From Wohlfahrtiimonas larvae_A (GTDB taxonomy: Bacteria; Pseudomonadota; Gammaproteobacteria; Cardiobacteriales; Wohlfahrtiimonadaceae), in assembly GCA_040394195.1 (NCBI GenBank), contig JBEBSR010000008.1, positions 1-59,817 on the forward strand: a stretch of 59,817 nt of DNA, read 5' to 3'. Position 1 is the stretch's first letter, and each line of letters begins with the position of its first letter. Below the pieces are notes generated by a model. It was not told the origin of the DNA and made no database searches. It worked only from the letters and a program-made list of their open reading frames with translations. The translations under genes and the position numbers were made by a program. Positions 18,095 through 27,403 of the stretch are shown here, one piece after another.

Positions 18095-18123
18095 ATTCTA
18101 CATCCAAAGACCTTTCACAACAA
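18095..18123 (-). promoter_or_regulatory. Candidate promoter of the CMD-like operon
   Basis: On the minus strand TTGTTG (18118-18123) and TAGAAT (18095-18100) with a 17-base spacer; about 77 bases of leader to the start. Confidence 0.45.
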
Positions 18124-18175
18124 ATAACTCACCGAAACAATACATTAAATCCAATGCAATCCATAAGAACTAAAT

Positions 18176-18205
18176 CAGACAAATTGCGCATTTTTTCGCT
18201 ATAAT
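18176..18205 (+). promoter_or_regulatory. Candidate promoter of rlmKL
   Basis: CAGACA (18176-18181) and a perfect TATAAT (18200-18205) with an 18-base spacer; leader about 30 bases. Confidence 0.45.
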
Positions 18206-18242
18206 GATCCGTTATACGTAAAATTTTCATGGTGATTGATCA

Positions 18243-20444
18243 ATGTCCTCTTTCTTTATTACTTGCGCACAAGGTTTAGCACCTTATGTTATCGATGAAT
18301 TAGCAGCTTTAGGCATCGAATCTACAAGCGATGCAACTGGCGTGCGCTTTGAAGGTGGGCTAAAAGAGGCTTATCAAGCACTATTATGGACGCGCTGTGG
18401 TTCACGTGTGTTATTGCAATTGAAGGAAGGCAACATGAAAGATTTGGATGATCTTCATTTGCAGTTATCAGGCTTTCCTTGGTCAACTCACATGTCAGAC
18501 AATCACACATTTGTGATTCAAGTGACAACTAAGCGCGCTCAGCACATTCACACACAATATGCGGCACAACGCGTAAAAGATGCCATTGTTGATTATTTCG
18601 ACATGACAACTGGCGGTCGCCCTTCTGTGGATAAAGATGATCCTAACTTGCGTTTTTATGTGCACATTCAAGATACAAGTTACACGTTGTATTTAGATTT
18701 AAGTGGTGAACCTTTACATAAGCGTGGTTTCCGTACAGAGCAAGGTGCAGCACCGATTAAAGAAAACTTAGCAGCTGCATTATTGTATCGTTCTAAATGG
18801 CCTGAAAAAGCGAAAGAGCATCAAGATTTCATCGATCCATTATGCGGCGCAGGTACAATCTTGATCGAAGCAGCATTAATGGCACGTGATATCGCACCAG
18901 GCTTATATCGCCCAACGTTTGGCTTTGAAAACTGGCGCTTACATGATGCTCATCTTTGGAGCGAATGCGTTAAATTTGCTAAGCACCGCGCTGAGGTTGG
19001 TAAGGATCAATATCAAGGTAAATTATACGGCGTTGAACGTAATGCTCGTATGATCGGTATTACTAAAGCCAATGCTGATAGAGCTGGCGTATTGAAGAAT
19101 ATGTCTTTCTCTCACCAAATGTTCCAACATTTCAAAAAACCTGAAAACTTAGGTGAAAAAGGTTTAATTGTGACAAACCCACCTTATGGTGAGCGTTTGG
19201 GTGAAAAAGAAGAGTTGAAGCCAACATACATGGAATTAGGCGATTGGTTGCGCCCTTATATTGGCTTTGAAGCTGGTATTATCACTTCTGAAGTTGAGCT
19301 TGGTAAACAAATGGGCTTGCGTGCTCGTAAAGTGAACAAGTTCTACAATGGTGCATTGGAATGTGTTTACTTACAGTTTGCAATTGAAGAACAATACTTC
19401 GTGGATCGTAAAGCTGCTGATAACCGCCAAGAAAAACGCAACTTTGAAGAATTAATGTCTGAAGGTGGCGAAGATTTCTTCAACCGTTTAACTAAGAACA
19501 AAAAGAAATGGGAAAAATGGGCAAAACAGAATGACGTGATGTGTTATCGCACTTATGATTCTGACTTGCCTGAGTTTAACGTAGCGATCGACCGCTATGA
19601 TCAATCATTAGTGATCTACGAATTCAAAGCGCCAAAGAGTATTGATGCAGATAAAGCGGCTAAGCGTTTAGAAAAAATCCAAGCGATCGTACCTTTAGTA
19701 TTCTCAGAAATTGATGCTAAAAACATTCATTTCAAATTGCGTGAGCGCCAAAAAGGCACAAACCAATATGAAAAAGAAGAAGAGCGTGGTGAATTCTTCC
19801 CTGTGGAAGAAACTGGTGCAAAATTGTGGGTGAATTTAGTTAACTACTTAGATACAGGTTTATTCTTGGATCACCGCAATGTGCGTAAAATGATCAAAGA
19901 GAAAGCGCGTGGTACAAATTTCTTAAATCTATTTGCATACACAGGTAGTGCAAGTGTTTTGGCTGCTATTGGTGGCGCTAAAGCTGTAACAACTGTGGAT
20001 ATGTCTAAAACTTATTTGAAATGGGCAGAAAACAATTTTGCATTGAATGGTTTATCAGGCAAGCAATATGAATTCATTCAAAAAGATGTTTTAGAATGGC
20101 TAAAAACAATGGCTTTGCATGTCAGTGAATTACCATTGATGCAAAAGCGCGATGCTCGTTATGATTTGATCTTTATGGACCCGCCTTCGTTCTCTAACTC
20201 AAAGCGCATGGCAGATGTTTTAGACATTCAGCGTGATCATGTGCGCTTAATTGAAGATGCGATGGAAATCCTAGCAAAAGATGGTTTATTAATTTTCTCC
20301 ACAAACTTACGCAACTTCAAAATGGATCCATTAATCACAGAAAATTTTGATGTGAAAGATGTTTCTCGCGAAACTTTACCACTTGATTTTGCACGTGATC
20401 CAAAGATTCGCCAATGTTTTATGATCAAACATCGTTCAAACTAA
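18243..20444 (+). CDS. rlmL: Bifunctional 23S rRNA methyltransferase RlmKL
   Basis: Fused enzyme that makes m2G2445 (N-terminal RlmL part) and m7G2069 (C-terminal RlmK part) in 23S rRNA with S-adenosylmethionine. The N-terminal THUMP domain is followed by the first Rossmann methyltransferase with DPLCGAGTI and the NPPYGERLG motif (about 312-320). The second methyltransferase has FAYTGSASV and MDPPSFSNS (about 643-651). Length 733 is close to the E. coli fusion of about 702. The gene is alone between a TATAAT promoter and an inverted repeat, upstream of the suf regulator. Confidence 0.95.
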   Translation: MSSFFITCAQGLAPYVIDELAALGIESTSDATGVRFEGGLKEAYQALLWTRCGSRVLLQLKEGNMKDLDDLHLQLSGFPWSTHMSDNHTFVIQVTTKRAQHIHTQYAAQRVKDAIVDYFDMTTGGRPSVDKDDPNLRFYVHIQDTSYTLYLDLSGEPLHKRGFRTEQGAAPIKENLAAALLYRSKWPEKAKEHQDFIDPLCGAGTILIEAALMARDIAPGLYRPTFGFENWRLHDAHLWSECVKFAKHRAEVGKDQYQGKLYGVERNARMIGITKANADRAGVLKNMSFSHQMFQHFKKPENLGEKGLIVTNPPYGERLGEKEELKPTYMELGDWLRPYIGFEAGIITSEVELGKQMGLRARKVNKFYNGALECVYLQFAIEEQYFVDRKAADNRQEKRNFEELMSEGGEDFFNRLTKNKKKWEKWAKQNDVMCYRTYDSDLPEFNVAIDRYDQSLVIYEFKAPKSIDADKAAKRLEKIQAIVPLVFSEIDAKNIHFKLRERQKGTNQYEKEEERGEFFPVEETGAKLWVNLVNYLDTGLFLDHRNVRKMIKEKARGTNFLNLFAYTGSASVLAAIGGAKAVTTVDMSKTYLKWAENNFALNGLSGKQYEFIQKDVLEWLKTMALHVSELPLMQKRDARYDLIFMDPPSFSNSKRMADVLDIQRDHVRLIEDAMEILAKDGLLIFSTNLRNFKMDPLITENFDVKDVSRETLPLDFARDPKIRQCFMIKHRSN

Positions 20445-20464
20445 AACTATTTTGAAATTTTTTT

Positions 20465-20486
20465 CCTGAGCATTTCCCTGCTCAGG
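20465..20486 (+). other. Inverted repeat after rlmKL
   Basis: Perfect 8-bp stem (CCTGAGCA / TGCTCAGG) with a 6-nt loop 20 bases after the stop. No clear T-run follows, so it is only a possible terminator or mRNA 3' end stabiliser. Confidence 0.5.
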
Positions 20487-20614
20487 AGTAATTTCAAAAA
20501 TCAGTCATCAGCAACCGTGCATCAAGTCAGAGTTTATGAGAATCATTAACATAAAGAAAACATTCTTATATCAACCTGATAAACAAATATGATATGTAAA
20601 GAGAACGAAAATGG

Positions 20615-20623
20615 TGCTATATT
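20615..20623 (+). promoter_or_regulatory. Candidate extended -10 promoter of the suf operon
   Basis: TGC-TATATT forms an extended -10; a weak TGTAAA lies at 20595-20600, 17 bases upstream. The leader is about 35 bases. Binding by the Rrf2 regulator encoded next would be expected but I cannot identify its site. Confidence 0.4.
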
Positions 20624-20662
20624 AGCTGCACCTTATCTTTATCGGGAAGTAGTAAATTTCAA

Positions 20663-21115
20663 ATGTTAAAAATCACACGTGAAACAGATTATGCTCTGCT
20701 CATCATGACCCATTTAGCAAAGCATGAATTGGCACAAAGTGCATCGCAGATTGCGACAGATTGTCACTTGAGCCCAGCATTTACGAGTAAGATTTTAAAA
20801 ATTCTCACCAAAGAGAATTTATTAACCTCGATCAGAGGCTCTCAAGGCGGATATCTTCTGAACAAAAATCCAGAAGCAATCACATTGCTTGAAATTATTG
20901 TTGCGATTGAGGGACCAATGTCCATCAATGATTGTGTCAGTGATCATTCAATGTGTGAACGTTCGCATAGCTGTGAGTTAACGCCACATTGGGCGTTGAT
21001 TAATAGGATTCTCCATCGAGAATTTTCCAACATTTCTCTTGCATCTTTAGCGGTTATGCCCAAAAAAGGTCTGCGAGGCGAAATCAACATTCCCATTACA
21101 AAAGTTACTGTTTAG
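20663..21115 (+). CDS. Rrf2-family SUF system regulator
   Basis: Winged-helix repressor of the Rrf2/IscR family, of the type that heads suf operons and senses iron-sulfur status. The helix-turn-helix region is LSPAFTSKILKILTKENLLTSIRGSQGGY region (about 36-64), with the wing sequence RGSQGGYLL. Cysteines at 91, 98 and 104, followed by His109, form the likely cluster-binding loop; IscR has Cys92, Cys98, Cys104 and His107, so the spacing is slightly wider here. Length 150. It is 10 bases upstream of sufB, which implies autoregulated cotranscription. The cluster type is inferred. Confidence 0.85.
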   Translation: MLKITRETDYALLIMTHLAKHELAQSASQIATDCHLSPAFTSKILKILTKENLLTSIRGSQGGYLLNKNPEAITLLEIIVAIEGPMSINDCVSDHSMCERSHSCELTPHWALINRILHREFSNISLASLAVMPKKGLRGEINIPITKVTV

Positions 21116-21125
21116 AGAGTTATTT

Positions 21126-22574
21126 ATGGAACAAATTCACAAATTAACTGAGGAAGAGTACGCATACGGCTTCGTAACGGACATTCCACAGGAAACCTTA
21201 CCACCCGGTTTGGATGAAGATGTCATCCGTAAAATTTCAGCGATGAAAAAAGAACCTCAATGGTTATTAGATTATCGTTTGAAAGCTTACGCTGCATGGC
21301 TTGAAATGGAAATGCCTGATTGGGCACATTTGAAAATCGCTCCTATCGATTACCAAGCGGTTTCTTATTATTCTGCACCAAAATCATTGTCAGAATTGCA
21401 AGAACAAGCACCAAAAAGCTTGGATGAAGTAGATCCAGAATTATTGCGCACTTATGAACGCTTAGGCATTCCTTTACAAGAACAAGAAATCTTGGCTGGC
21501 GTTGCTGTTGATGCTGTATTTGACTCAGTATCAGTTGCAACAAGCTATAAAGGTAAATTGCTTGAACAAGGTATTATTTTCTGTTCATTCAGTGAAGCTG
21601 TTCAAGAATATCCTGATTTAGTGCAAAAATATTTAGGCACAGTGGTTTCTTTTAAAGATAACTTCTTTGCTGCTTTAAATGCTGCGGTATTTACAGATGG
21701 TTCGTTTGTTTACATTCCTAAAGGCACACGCTGCCCAATGGAACTTTCCACATATTTCCGTATCAATGCGGCAAATACAGGGCAATTCGAACGTACATTG
21801 ATCATTGCTGATGATCAAAGCTATGTATCTTACTTAGAAGGTTGTACTGCGCCACAACGTGATGAAAACCAATTGCATGCTGCAGTGGTTGAATTGATCG
21901 CAATGGAAGATGCAACGATCAAATATTCAACAGTTCAAAACTGGTACCCAGGCGATAAAAACGGCGTTGGTGGTATTTACAACTTCGTAACTAAGCGTGG
22001 CATTTGCCAAGGCGATCGTTCTAAAATCTCTTGGACACAAGTTGAAACAGGTTCTGCCATCACTTGGAAATACCCAAGCTGTATTTTAAAAGGTGATGAT
22101 TCAGTAGGTGAATTCTACTCTGTTGCAGTTGCGCGCGATTGCCAACAAGCAGATACAGGCACGAAGATGATTCACATTGGTAAAAATACTCGTTCAACGA
22201 TTATTTCTAAAGGTATTTCAGCGGGCGTTGCTCAAAATATCTATCGTGGCTTGGTTCGTATCAACCCAAGCGCAACAGGTGCACACAACTATTCACAATG
22301 TGATTCTATGTTGATGGGTGATCGTTGCGGTGCGCACACTTTCCCTTACATTGATGTGCGTAACTCACAATCCAAAGTTGAGCATGAAGCATCGACATCT
22401 AAAATCTCTGAAGAGCAGTTGTTCTACTGTCAGCAAAGAGGTTTGTCACAAGAAGATGCAATCAGCTTAATTGTTAACGGATTCTGTAAAGAAGTTTTCC
22501 AAGAGTTGCCAATGGAGTTTGCGGTAGAAGCACAGAAACTCATTGAGCTCAAACTCGAAGGCAGCGTTGGTTAA
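21126..22574 (+). CDS. sufB: Fe-S cluster scaffold protein SufB
   Basis: Central scaffold of the SufBCD complex on which nascent iron-sulfur clusters are built, working in the cytosol especially under oxidative stress or iron limitation. The 482 residues contain the typical N-terminal segment EPQWLLDYRLKAY, the beta-helix core with SYLEGCTAPQRD and KISWTQVETGSAITWKYPSC, and the C-terminal HEASTSKISEEQLFYCQQRGL shared with SufD. Length compares with 495 in E. coli. The gene follows the Rrf2 regulator by 10 bases and precedes sufC by 25 bases. Confidence 0.96.
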   Translation: MEQIHKLTEEEYAYGFVTDIPQETLPPGLDEDVIRKISAMKKEPQWLLDYRLKAYAAWLEMEMPDWAHLKIAPIDYQAVSYYSAPKSLSELQEQAPKSLDEVDPELLRTYERLGIPLQEQEILAGVAVDAVFDSVSVATSYKGKLLEQGIIFCSFSEAVQEYPDLVQKYLGTVVSFKDNFFAALNAAVFTDGSFVYIPKGTRCPMELSTYFRINAANTGQFERTLIIADDQSYVSYLEGCTAPQRDENQLHAAVVELIAMEDATIKYSTVQNWYPGDKNGVGGIYNFVTKRGICQGDRSKISWTQVETGSAITWKYPSCILKGDDSVGEFYSVAVARDCQQADTGTKMIHIGKNTRSTIISKGISAGVAQNIYRGLVRINPSATGAHNYSQCDSMLMGDRCGAHTFPYIDVRNSQSKVEHEASTSKISEEQLFYCQQRGLSQEDAISLIVNGFCKEVFQELPMEFAVEAQKLIELKLEGSVG

Positions 22575-22599
22575 TTAGATCATTATTGGGAACAAAACA

Positions 22600-23367
22600 A
22601 TGTTAGAAATTAAAAATTTAAAAGTAGCGGTTGAAGATCACGTAATTCTAAAAGGTGTTACTTTAACGGTTAAAGATGGCGAAATTCACGCAATCATGGG
22701 ACCAAATGGTTCTGGTAAAAGTACTTTAGCAAACATCATCGCAGGTAAAGATGGTTACGAAATCTTGGATGGTGAAATCCTTTTAGATGGCGTAAATATC
22801 TTAGAAATCGATCCTGAAGAACGTGCACATAAAGGCTTATTCTTAGGCTTCCAACATCCTGCTGAATTGCCAGGTGTTAATAACATGTACTTCTTGAAAA
22901 GTGCTGTGAACAGTATTCGTAAAGCGCGCGGTCAAGAAGAAATGGATGCTTTGGAATTCTACGAATTCTTACAAGATCGCATGAAAAAAGTAAAAATGGA
23001 TCCTGCTTTCTTGAAGCGCTTCGTGAACGAAGGTTTCTCTGGCGGTGAGAAAAAACGTAATGAAATCTTACAGATGCTTGTATTAGAACCAACGACAGTG
23101 ATTCTAGATGAAACTGACTCAGGTTTGGACATCGATGCGTTGAAAGTAATCTCTGATGGTATCAATACATTGCGTGATGAAAACCGTTCATTCTTGTTGA
23201 TCACTCACTACCAGCGTTTATTGAACTACGTTTCTCCTGATGTTGTTCACGTTTTAGTGGATGGTGAATTGGTAGCAACTGGCGATAAATCATTGGCACT
23301 CGACTTAGAGAAAAATGGTTATATCTCTTACCGTGGTGACAACGCAGGCGGTTCTCGTAAAGAATAA
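22600..23367 (+). CDS. sufC: Fe-S assembly ATPase SufC
   Basis: ABC-type ATPase subunit of SufBCD; its ATP cycle drives conformational change during cluster assembly, without any transport role. Walker A GPNGSGKS is at 34-41, the signature FSGGEKKR near 146, and the SufC-specific Walker B form VILDETDSGLD near 167-177, followed by the H-loop LLITHYQRLL. Length 255 is normal. Located between sufB and sufD. Confidence 0.96.
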   Translation: MLEIKNLKVAVEDHVILKGVTLTVKDGEIHAIMGPNGSGKSTLANIIAGKDGYEILDGEILLDGVNILEIDPEERAHKGLFLGFQHPAELPGVNNMYFLKSAVNSIRKARGQEEMDALEFYEFLQDRMKKVKMDPAFLKRFVNEGFSGGEKKRNEILQMLVLEPTTVILDETDSGLDIDALKVISDGINTLRDENRSFLLITHYQRLLNYVSPDVVHVLVDGELVATGDKSLALDLEKNGYISYRGDNAGGSRKE

Positions 23368-23377
23368 GGAATTCAAC

Positions 23378-24469
23378 ATGCTACAGACATTAACGGATAA
23401 AATCCGATTAGAACGTTGGAGAGAAACGCCTTTAAAACGAGTTTTATCGACTGAGTGGAAAGGCGAAGTTATTTCTAATCCACAGTTCATGCCAACACAA
23501 CACACAATGCCTGAAAAGTGCTTTGTATTAACAGTTGTGAATGGTGAAGTAAATCCACAGTGGTTTGATGAAAGCTTAGTGCCTGAAGGCGTTTTAGTGA
23601 CGCTCGAAAAAGGCAAAATTCAAATCAAAGTGATTCCAAACACTGAAGTTTTAACACCATTTGTGATCCACAACTACACAAACTCAAGTGATGCTGCACA
23701 TACTGCATCTTTGAATGTTTCTGTAGAAGTGGGTGATGAATCTAAATTCTCAGTGCTATTTGTAGAAGCTGGCGAAGGCGAATATGTTTCGTTACCAAAA
23801 GTTTCCACAAAAGTTGGTAAATCTGCATCCATGAACTGGTTGAAAATCAGCTTGAACCCTGATCAATCTTCAAGTTTCTATGACTTTGAATGTGATCAAG
23901 CAGCTGAAAGTAACAGCACAATTTTGCATTATCAAACTGGTGGTAACGTAGTTCGTTCTGACTTAGTGGTTCATTTAAAAGGCGAAGAAGCACATACTAA
24001 CTTCATCGCATTGAACTTAGGTAAAGATCAACAATCACTTGAAAATGTAATGACGCTTCATCATGAAGTGCCACATTGTACAAGTGAACAGAACATCAAA
24101 AACCTATTAACAGATAAAGCTAATGCTCTATTTGACGGTATGATTCACGTTCACCAAGATGCACAGAAAACAGATGCAAACCAGCTAACTCGCTCAATCT
24201 TATTGAGTGACAAAGCACGTGCCATGACGATTCCTCGCTTAGAAATCTATGCTGATGACGTTCGTTGTACACATGGTGCAACTGTAGGTTTCTTGGAACC
24301 TGAATCACTCTTTTACCTACGTTCTCGTGGTATTGATTTACCTGAAGCGCAAGCAATGCTTTTATTATCTTATACTGCTGAATTCTTAGGAATGATCGAC
24401 AATGAGATCGTAAAAGATTGGATGCTTCATCAATTAGAAAATGACTTAACACGCGTTCGCCCTGCTTAA
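23378..24469 (+). CDS. sufD: Fe-S cluster assembly protein SufD
   Basis: Paralogue of SufB that completes the SufBC2D complex and helps iron acquisition for the scaffold. The frame is open from 23315, inside sufC, but ATG 23378 is preferred because AAGGA precedes it and it sits 10 bases after the sufC stop; this gives 363 residues. The C-terminal half shows the family segments HHEVPHCTSEQNIKNLL, FDGMIHVHQDAQKTDANQ and CTHGATVGFLEPESLFYLRSRG. The N-terminal half is poorly conserved, as usual for SufD. sufS follows after 14 bases. Confidence 0.93.
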   Translation: MLQTLTDKIRLERWRETPLKRVLSTEWKGEVISNPQFMPTQHTMPEKCFVLTVVNGEVNPQWFDESLVPEGVLVTLEKGKIQIKVIPNTEVLTPFVIHNYTNSSDAAHTASLNVSVEVGDESKFSVLFVEAGEGEYVSLPKVSTKVGKSASMNWLKISLNPDQSSSFYDFECDQAAESNSTILHYQTGGNVVRSDLVVHLKGEEAHTNFIALNLGKDQQSLENVMTLHHEVPHCTSEQNIKNLLTDKANALFDGMIHVHQDAQKTDANQLTRSILLSDKARAMTIPRLEIYADDVRCTHGATVGFLEPESLFYLRSRGIDLPEAQAMLLLSYTAEFLGMIDNEIVKDWMLHQLENDLTRVRPA

Positions 24470-24483
24470 TTAAAGGATTTCTC

Positions 24484-25701
24484 ATGTCAAAGATCGACAC
24501 AATTCGCCAAGCCTTCCCTATTTTAAATGAAACTGTTCATGGAAAACCATTAGCGTTTTTAGATACGGGTGCTTCGGCACAAAAGCCGTTGTGTGTGATC
24601 AATGCAGAGAAAGAAGTGTATGAAAAGTACTACGCCAACATTCATCGTGGCGTGTACTTTTTTAGCCAAGAATCCACAGAGCGTTACGAGAATGTTCGTA
24701 AAGTTGTGTGTGAACTCATTGGCAGTCATGATCCGCGTGAAATTATTTTCACAAAAGGCACAACAGAAAGCATTAACTTAGTGGCTCACAGCTTGGGCAA
24801 CTTGTTATTGGATCGTGGTGATCGTGTGATGATCACAGAAATGGAACATCACGCGAACATCGTACCTTGGCAGATGATTTGCCAGGCAAAAGGTGCAAAA
24901 CTCATCGTTGTACCTGTTTTGGATGATGGTAGCTTGGACATGGATTTCCTCCATGCTAACTTAGATTCCACAGTTAAAATCGTTGCTGTGACACAAATCT
25001 CCAATGCATTGGGTACAATCAATGACATTGCAACAATTACTCAAAAAGCGCATGAAGTGGGTGCAAAAATTTTAGTGGACGGCGCACAAGGTGTTGTTCA
25101 TGAGCCATTGAACGTAAAAGAGCTTGATCTAGATTTCTACGTTTTCTCAGCACATAAATTATATGGCCCAACTGGCGTTGGCGTGCTGTATGGTAAAAAA
25201 GACTTATTAAATGCTATGCCGCCATACCAAACAGGTGGCGATATGATTGATGAAGTAACGTTTGATAAAACAACATTCGCACCATTACCGAATAAATTTG
25301 AAGCAGGCACACCGAATATTGCTGGCGTGATTGCTTTTGAAACAGCCATTCGCTTTGTACAAGAAGTTGGCTTTGATTACATCGTTGAACACGAAAAAGA
25401 ATTATTGGATTACGCAACAGCTGAATTATCAAAATTGCCTGAAGTGCGTTTGATCGGTACAGCTAAAAACAAAGTTGGCGTAATTTCATTTGTGGTTAAA
25501 GGCGTTCACCCACATGATATCGGTACAATGCTCGATCATTTTGGTGTTGCTATTCGTGTTGGCCATCACTGTGCGCAACCAATCATGAAACGCTTTGGTG
25601 TTCCTGCAACTGCACGTGTTTCATTTGGCATGTACAACACTAAAGCCGAAGTTGATCAATTGATCGATGGCTTAAAGAAAATCATTGAGATGTTTAGCTA
25701 A
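24484..25701 (+). CDS. sufS: SufS-type cysteine desulfurase
   Basis: Group II PLP cysteine desulfurase that releases sulfur from cysteine as a persulfide for SufBCD. The PLP lysine is K225 in SAHKLYGPTG and the persulfide cysteine is C363 in RVGHHCAQP. The short loop around the cysteine is typical of group II enzymes, which need a sulfur-transfer partner (SufE or SufU) for full activity; none is encoded here. Length 405 matches E. coli SufS. AAAGGA precedes the start and a strong terminator closes the operon. Confidence 0.95.
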   Translation: MSKIDTIRQAFPILNETVHGKPLAFLDTGASAQKPLCVINAEKEVYEKYYANIHRGVYFFSQESTERYENVRKVVCELIGSHDPREIIFTKGTTESINLVAHSLGNLLLDRGDRVMITEMEHHANIVPWQMICQAKGAKLIVVPVLDDGSLDMDFLHANLDSTVKIVAVTQISNALGTINDIATITQKAHEVGAKILVDGAQGVVHEPLNVKELDLDFYVFSAHKLYGPTGVGVLYGKKDLLNAMPPYQTGGDMIDEVTFDKTTFAPLPNKFEAGTPNIAGVIAFETAIRFVQEVGFDYIVEHEKELLDYATAELSKLPEVRLIGTAKNKVGVISFVVKGVHPHDIGTMLDHFGVAIRVGHHCAQPIMKRFGVPATARVSFGMYNTKAEVDQLIDGLKKIIEMFS

Positions 25702-25729
25702 TAAACCTCATCAACAATCCCAAATACTA

Positions 25730-25756
25730 AAAACCCCAATCATTGATTGGGGTTTT
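25730..25756. terminator. Terminator of the suf operon (bidirectional)
   Basis: Perfect 12-bp stem (AAAACCCCAATC / GATTGGGGTTTT) with loop ATT and a T-run. It also lies just after the stop of the convergent HEAT-like gene. Confidence 0.92.
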
Positions 25757-25770
25757 TATGTAAGAAATAT

Positions 25771-27225
25771 CTATAATTTTTTCAAAAAATCAATAAATAG
25801 AGGATCTTCGTATTTATCCTGTCGTTGGTTCTGATGTAGATATTTATCTACAATATCTAAAATACCTTTTAACTTCTGCTCATTCACATATACACCTGAC
25901 TTTAAAACCCTTAACCTTTGCATAATTAAGCTTTCTACAATGTGATTTAATATCTCATTATCAGTTAGAGTATATTGCAGACATACTTCCAAAGAAGCTA
26001 AAGATTTTGATTTAATCAATAGGCTTAATATTCGTTTTTTTGTAATCACAGATTTCGCATCATTCAATATCTGAATCAATCGCTCTTCTACTTCATCATT
26101 CAAAAAATCTTCTAAATATTTTAATAATGAAATCTGAAATTTAGAAATATCATCTGCTAAATGATCCAAGGCCCAATAATACAAATCCCGCTCTGTAAAA
26201 TGGCTAATGTATAAAAAACTTATATTTTTTAATTTAATATTTGAGCTATCTAAATATGGCCTTGCTTGCTCCAACAATACTGGTTGATTCAATTCCAATA
26301 AAGCCGATAATGCGATCTCGACATTGCCAATATTAAACTGATGGGTATAAAACTCTACAAAATCAAAATTCAGTTGCTTCAAATAAAATTGAGCTAATTG
26401 TCTAACTGTTCTTGATACATCCATCAGTTTTTCACAATAGTACCTATTTTGCTCTTCAATTGTGCCGTGATCAGCCAACCAATACAACATGCTTTTTCTA
26501 ATAGTAGAAGAGTGATCATTTAACAGCACTCTCAAGCTTTCTCGTGGTAAAACATCACTACATGATAATGCTAATTTACGAATCAAAAAGAATGTATCAC
26601 GCATAAACCATTCTGCAAGCTTTACCTGATCACAATCTCTACCCATCAAAATATTGGCAATTAAATACCTCGATTGATCATTATCAACATTAATATATTC
26701 CAAGATATTTTCATCTGAAAAAAGAAAATCCATAATCTGCAAATATGCTTGCTGGCTTGTAACATGCTGCTGATCTTTAAAATGATAAATATATTTCAGA
26801 TTCTGTAATAAACATTCTCTATATTCATCTTTTAAAACTTCTGATAAACCTGCACTTGCGATATTTCGGATTTCTTCAACATAATCATTTAACCTTGCCA
26901 AAATAAAAGGAATATTTTGGGATGTTATATTTTGTAATAATTGCTTTAACGCTAATTCCCGAACAAAACCATTACGATTGAAACTCGCAAAACAATAATA
27001 CAGCGCTAACTCTTGAGGATTAATTTGTAGTTTTTGAATAGATTTCTGGAATTGGCTATTCGTGATATGAACAGCTTTTTGCATCATTACTTGCTTAGAA
27101 AATCCCCTTTGTTGAAAATCAATCTTAAAAGTATAAAAATCATAGTTATCTAATGTACATGTCTGTATTTTTGGTGATTGTTTTTGCCCTTTACCCAGAT
27201 ATGAAAGCAATTTACTAATTGTCAT
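25771..27225 (-). CDS. HEAT/ARM-like repeat protein of unknown function
   Basis: I do not recognise a specific family. The 484 residues have no signal peptide or membrane helix and look almost entirely helical, with repeating pairs of amphipathic helices and short motifs such as RELALKQLLQ, RNIASAGLSEVL, RKLALSCSDVLPRE and RKSMLYWLADHGT, in the manner of HEAT or PBS-lyase-type repeats. This suggests a cytosolic protein-binding scaffold. Leu, Ile, Gln and Asn are frequent. The ribosome binding site is weak. It stands alone between the suf terminator and a divergent transporter gene. No enzymatic motif is visible. Confidence 0.6.
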   Translation of the reverse strand: MTISKLLSYLGKGQKQSPKIQTCTLDNYDFYTFKIDFQQRGFSKQVMMQKAVHITNSQFQKSIQKLQINPQELALYYCFASFNRNGFVRELALKQLLQNITSQNIPFILARLNDYVEEIRNIASAGLSEVLKDEYRECLLQNLKYIYHFKDQQHVTSQQAYLQIMDFLFSDENILEYINVDNDQSRYLIANILMGRDCDQVKLAEWFMRDTFFLIRKLALSCSDVLPRESLRVLLNDHSSTIRKSMLYWLADHGTIEEQNRYYCEKLMDVSRTVRQLAQFYLKQLNFDFVEFYTHQFNIGNVEIALSALLELNQPVLLEQARPYLDSSNIKLKNISFLYISHFTERDLYYWALDHLADDISKFQISLLKYLEDFLNDEVEERLIQILNDAKSVITKKRILSLLIKSKSLASLEVCLQYTLTDNEILNHIVESLIMQRLRVLKSGVYVNEQKLKGILDIVDKYLHQNQRQDKYEDPLFIDFLKKL

Positions 27226-27341
27226 GTTAAGCCTATATTTATTCGTTCTATATAATAAAAACTACTATGAATTCAAATATATTGCCAACTTAATAAATTC
27301 ATAAATGAACATTTCTACTCAGCTCAGTAGAAATTTTATTA

Positions 27342-27370
27342 CTGACCACTCAAGCATTCGCTCGTATAAT
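27342..27370 (+). promoter_or_regulatory. Promoter of the EamA transporter gene at 27404
   Basis: CTGACC (27342-27347) and a perfect TATAAT (27365-27370) with a 17-base spacer; leader about 27 bases. Confidence 0.6.
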
Positions 27371-27403
27371 GAATTTATTCAATCTATTCGTTGAGCGCTC
27401 GCT

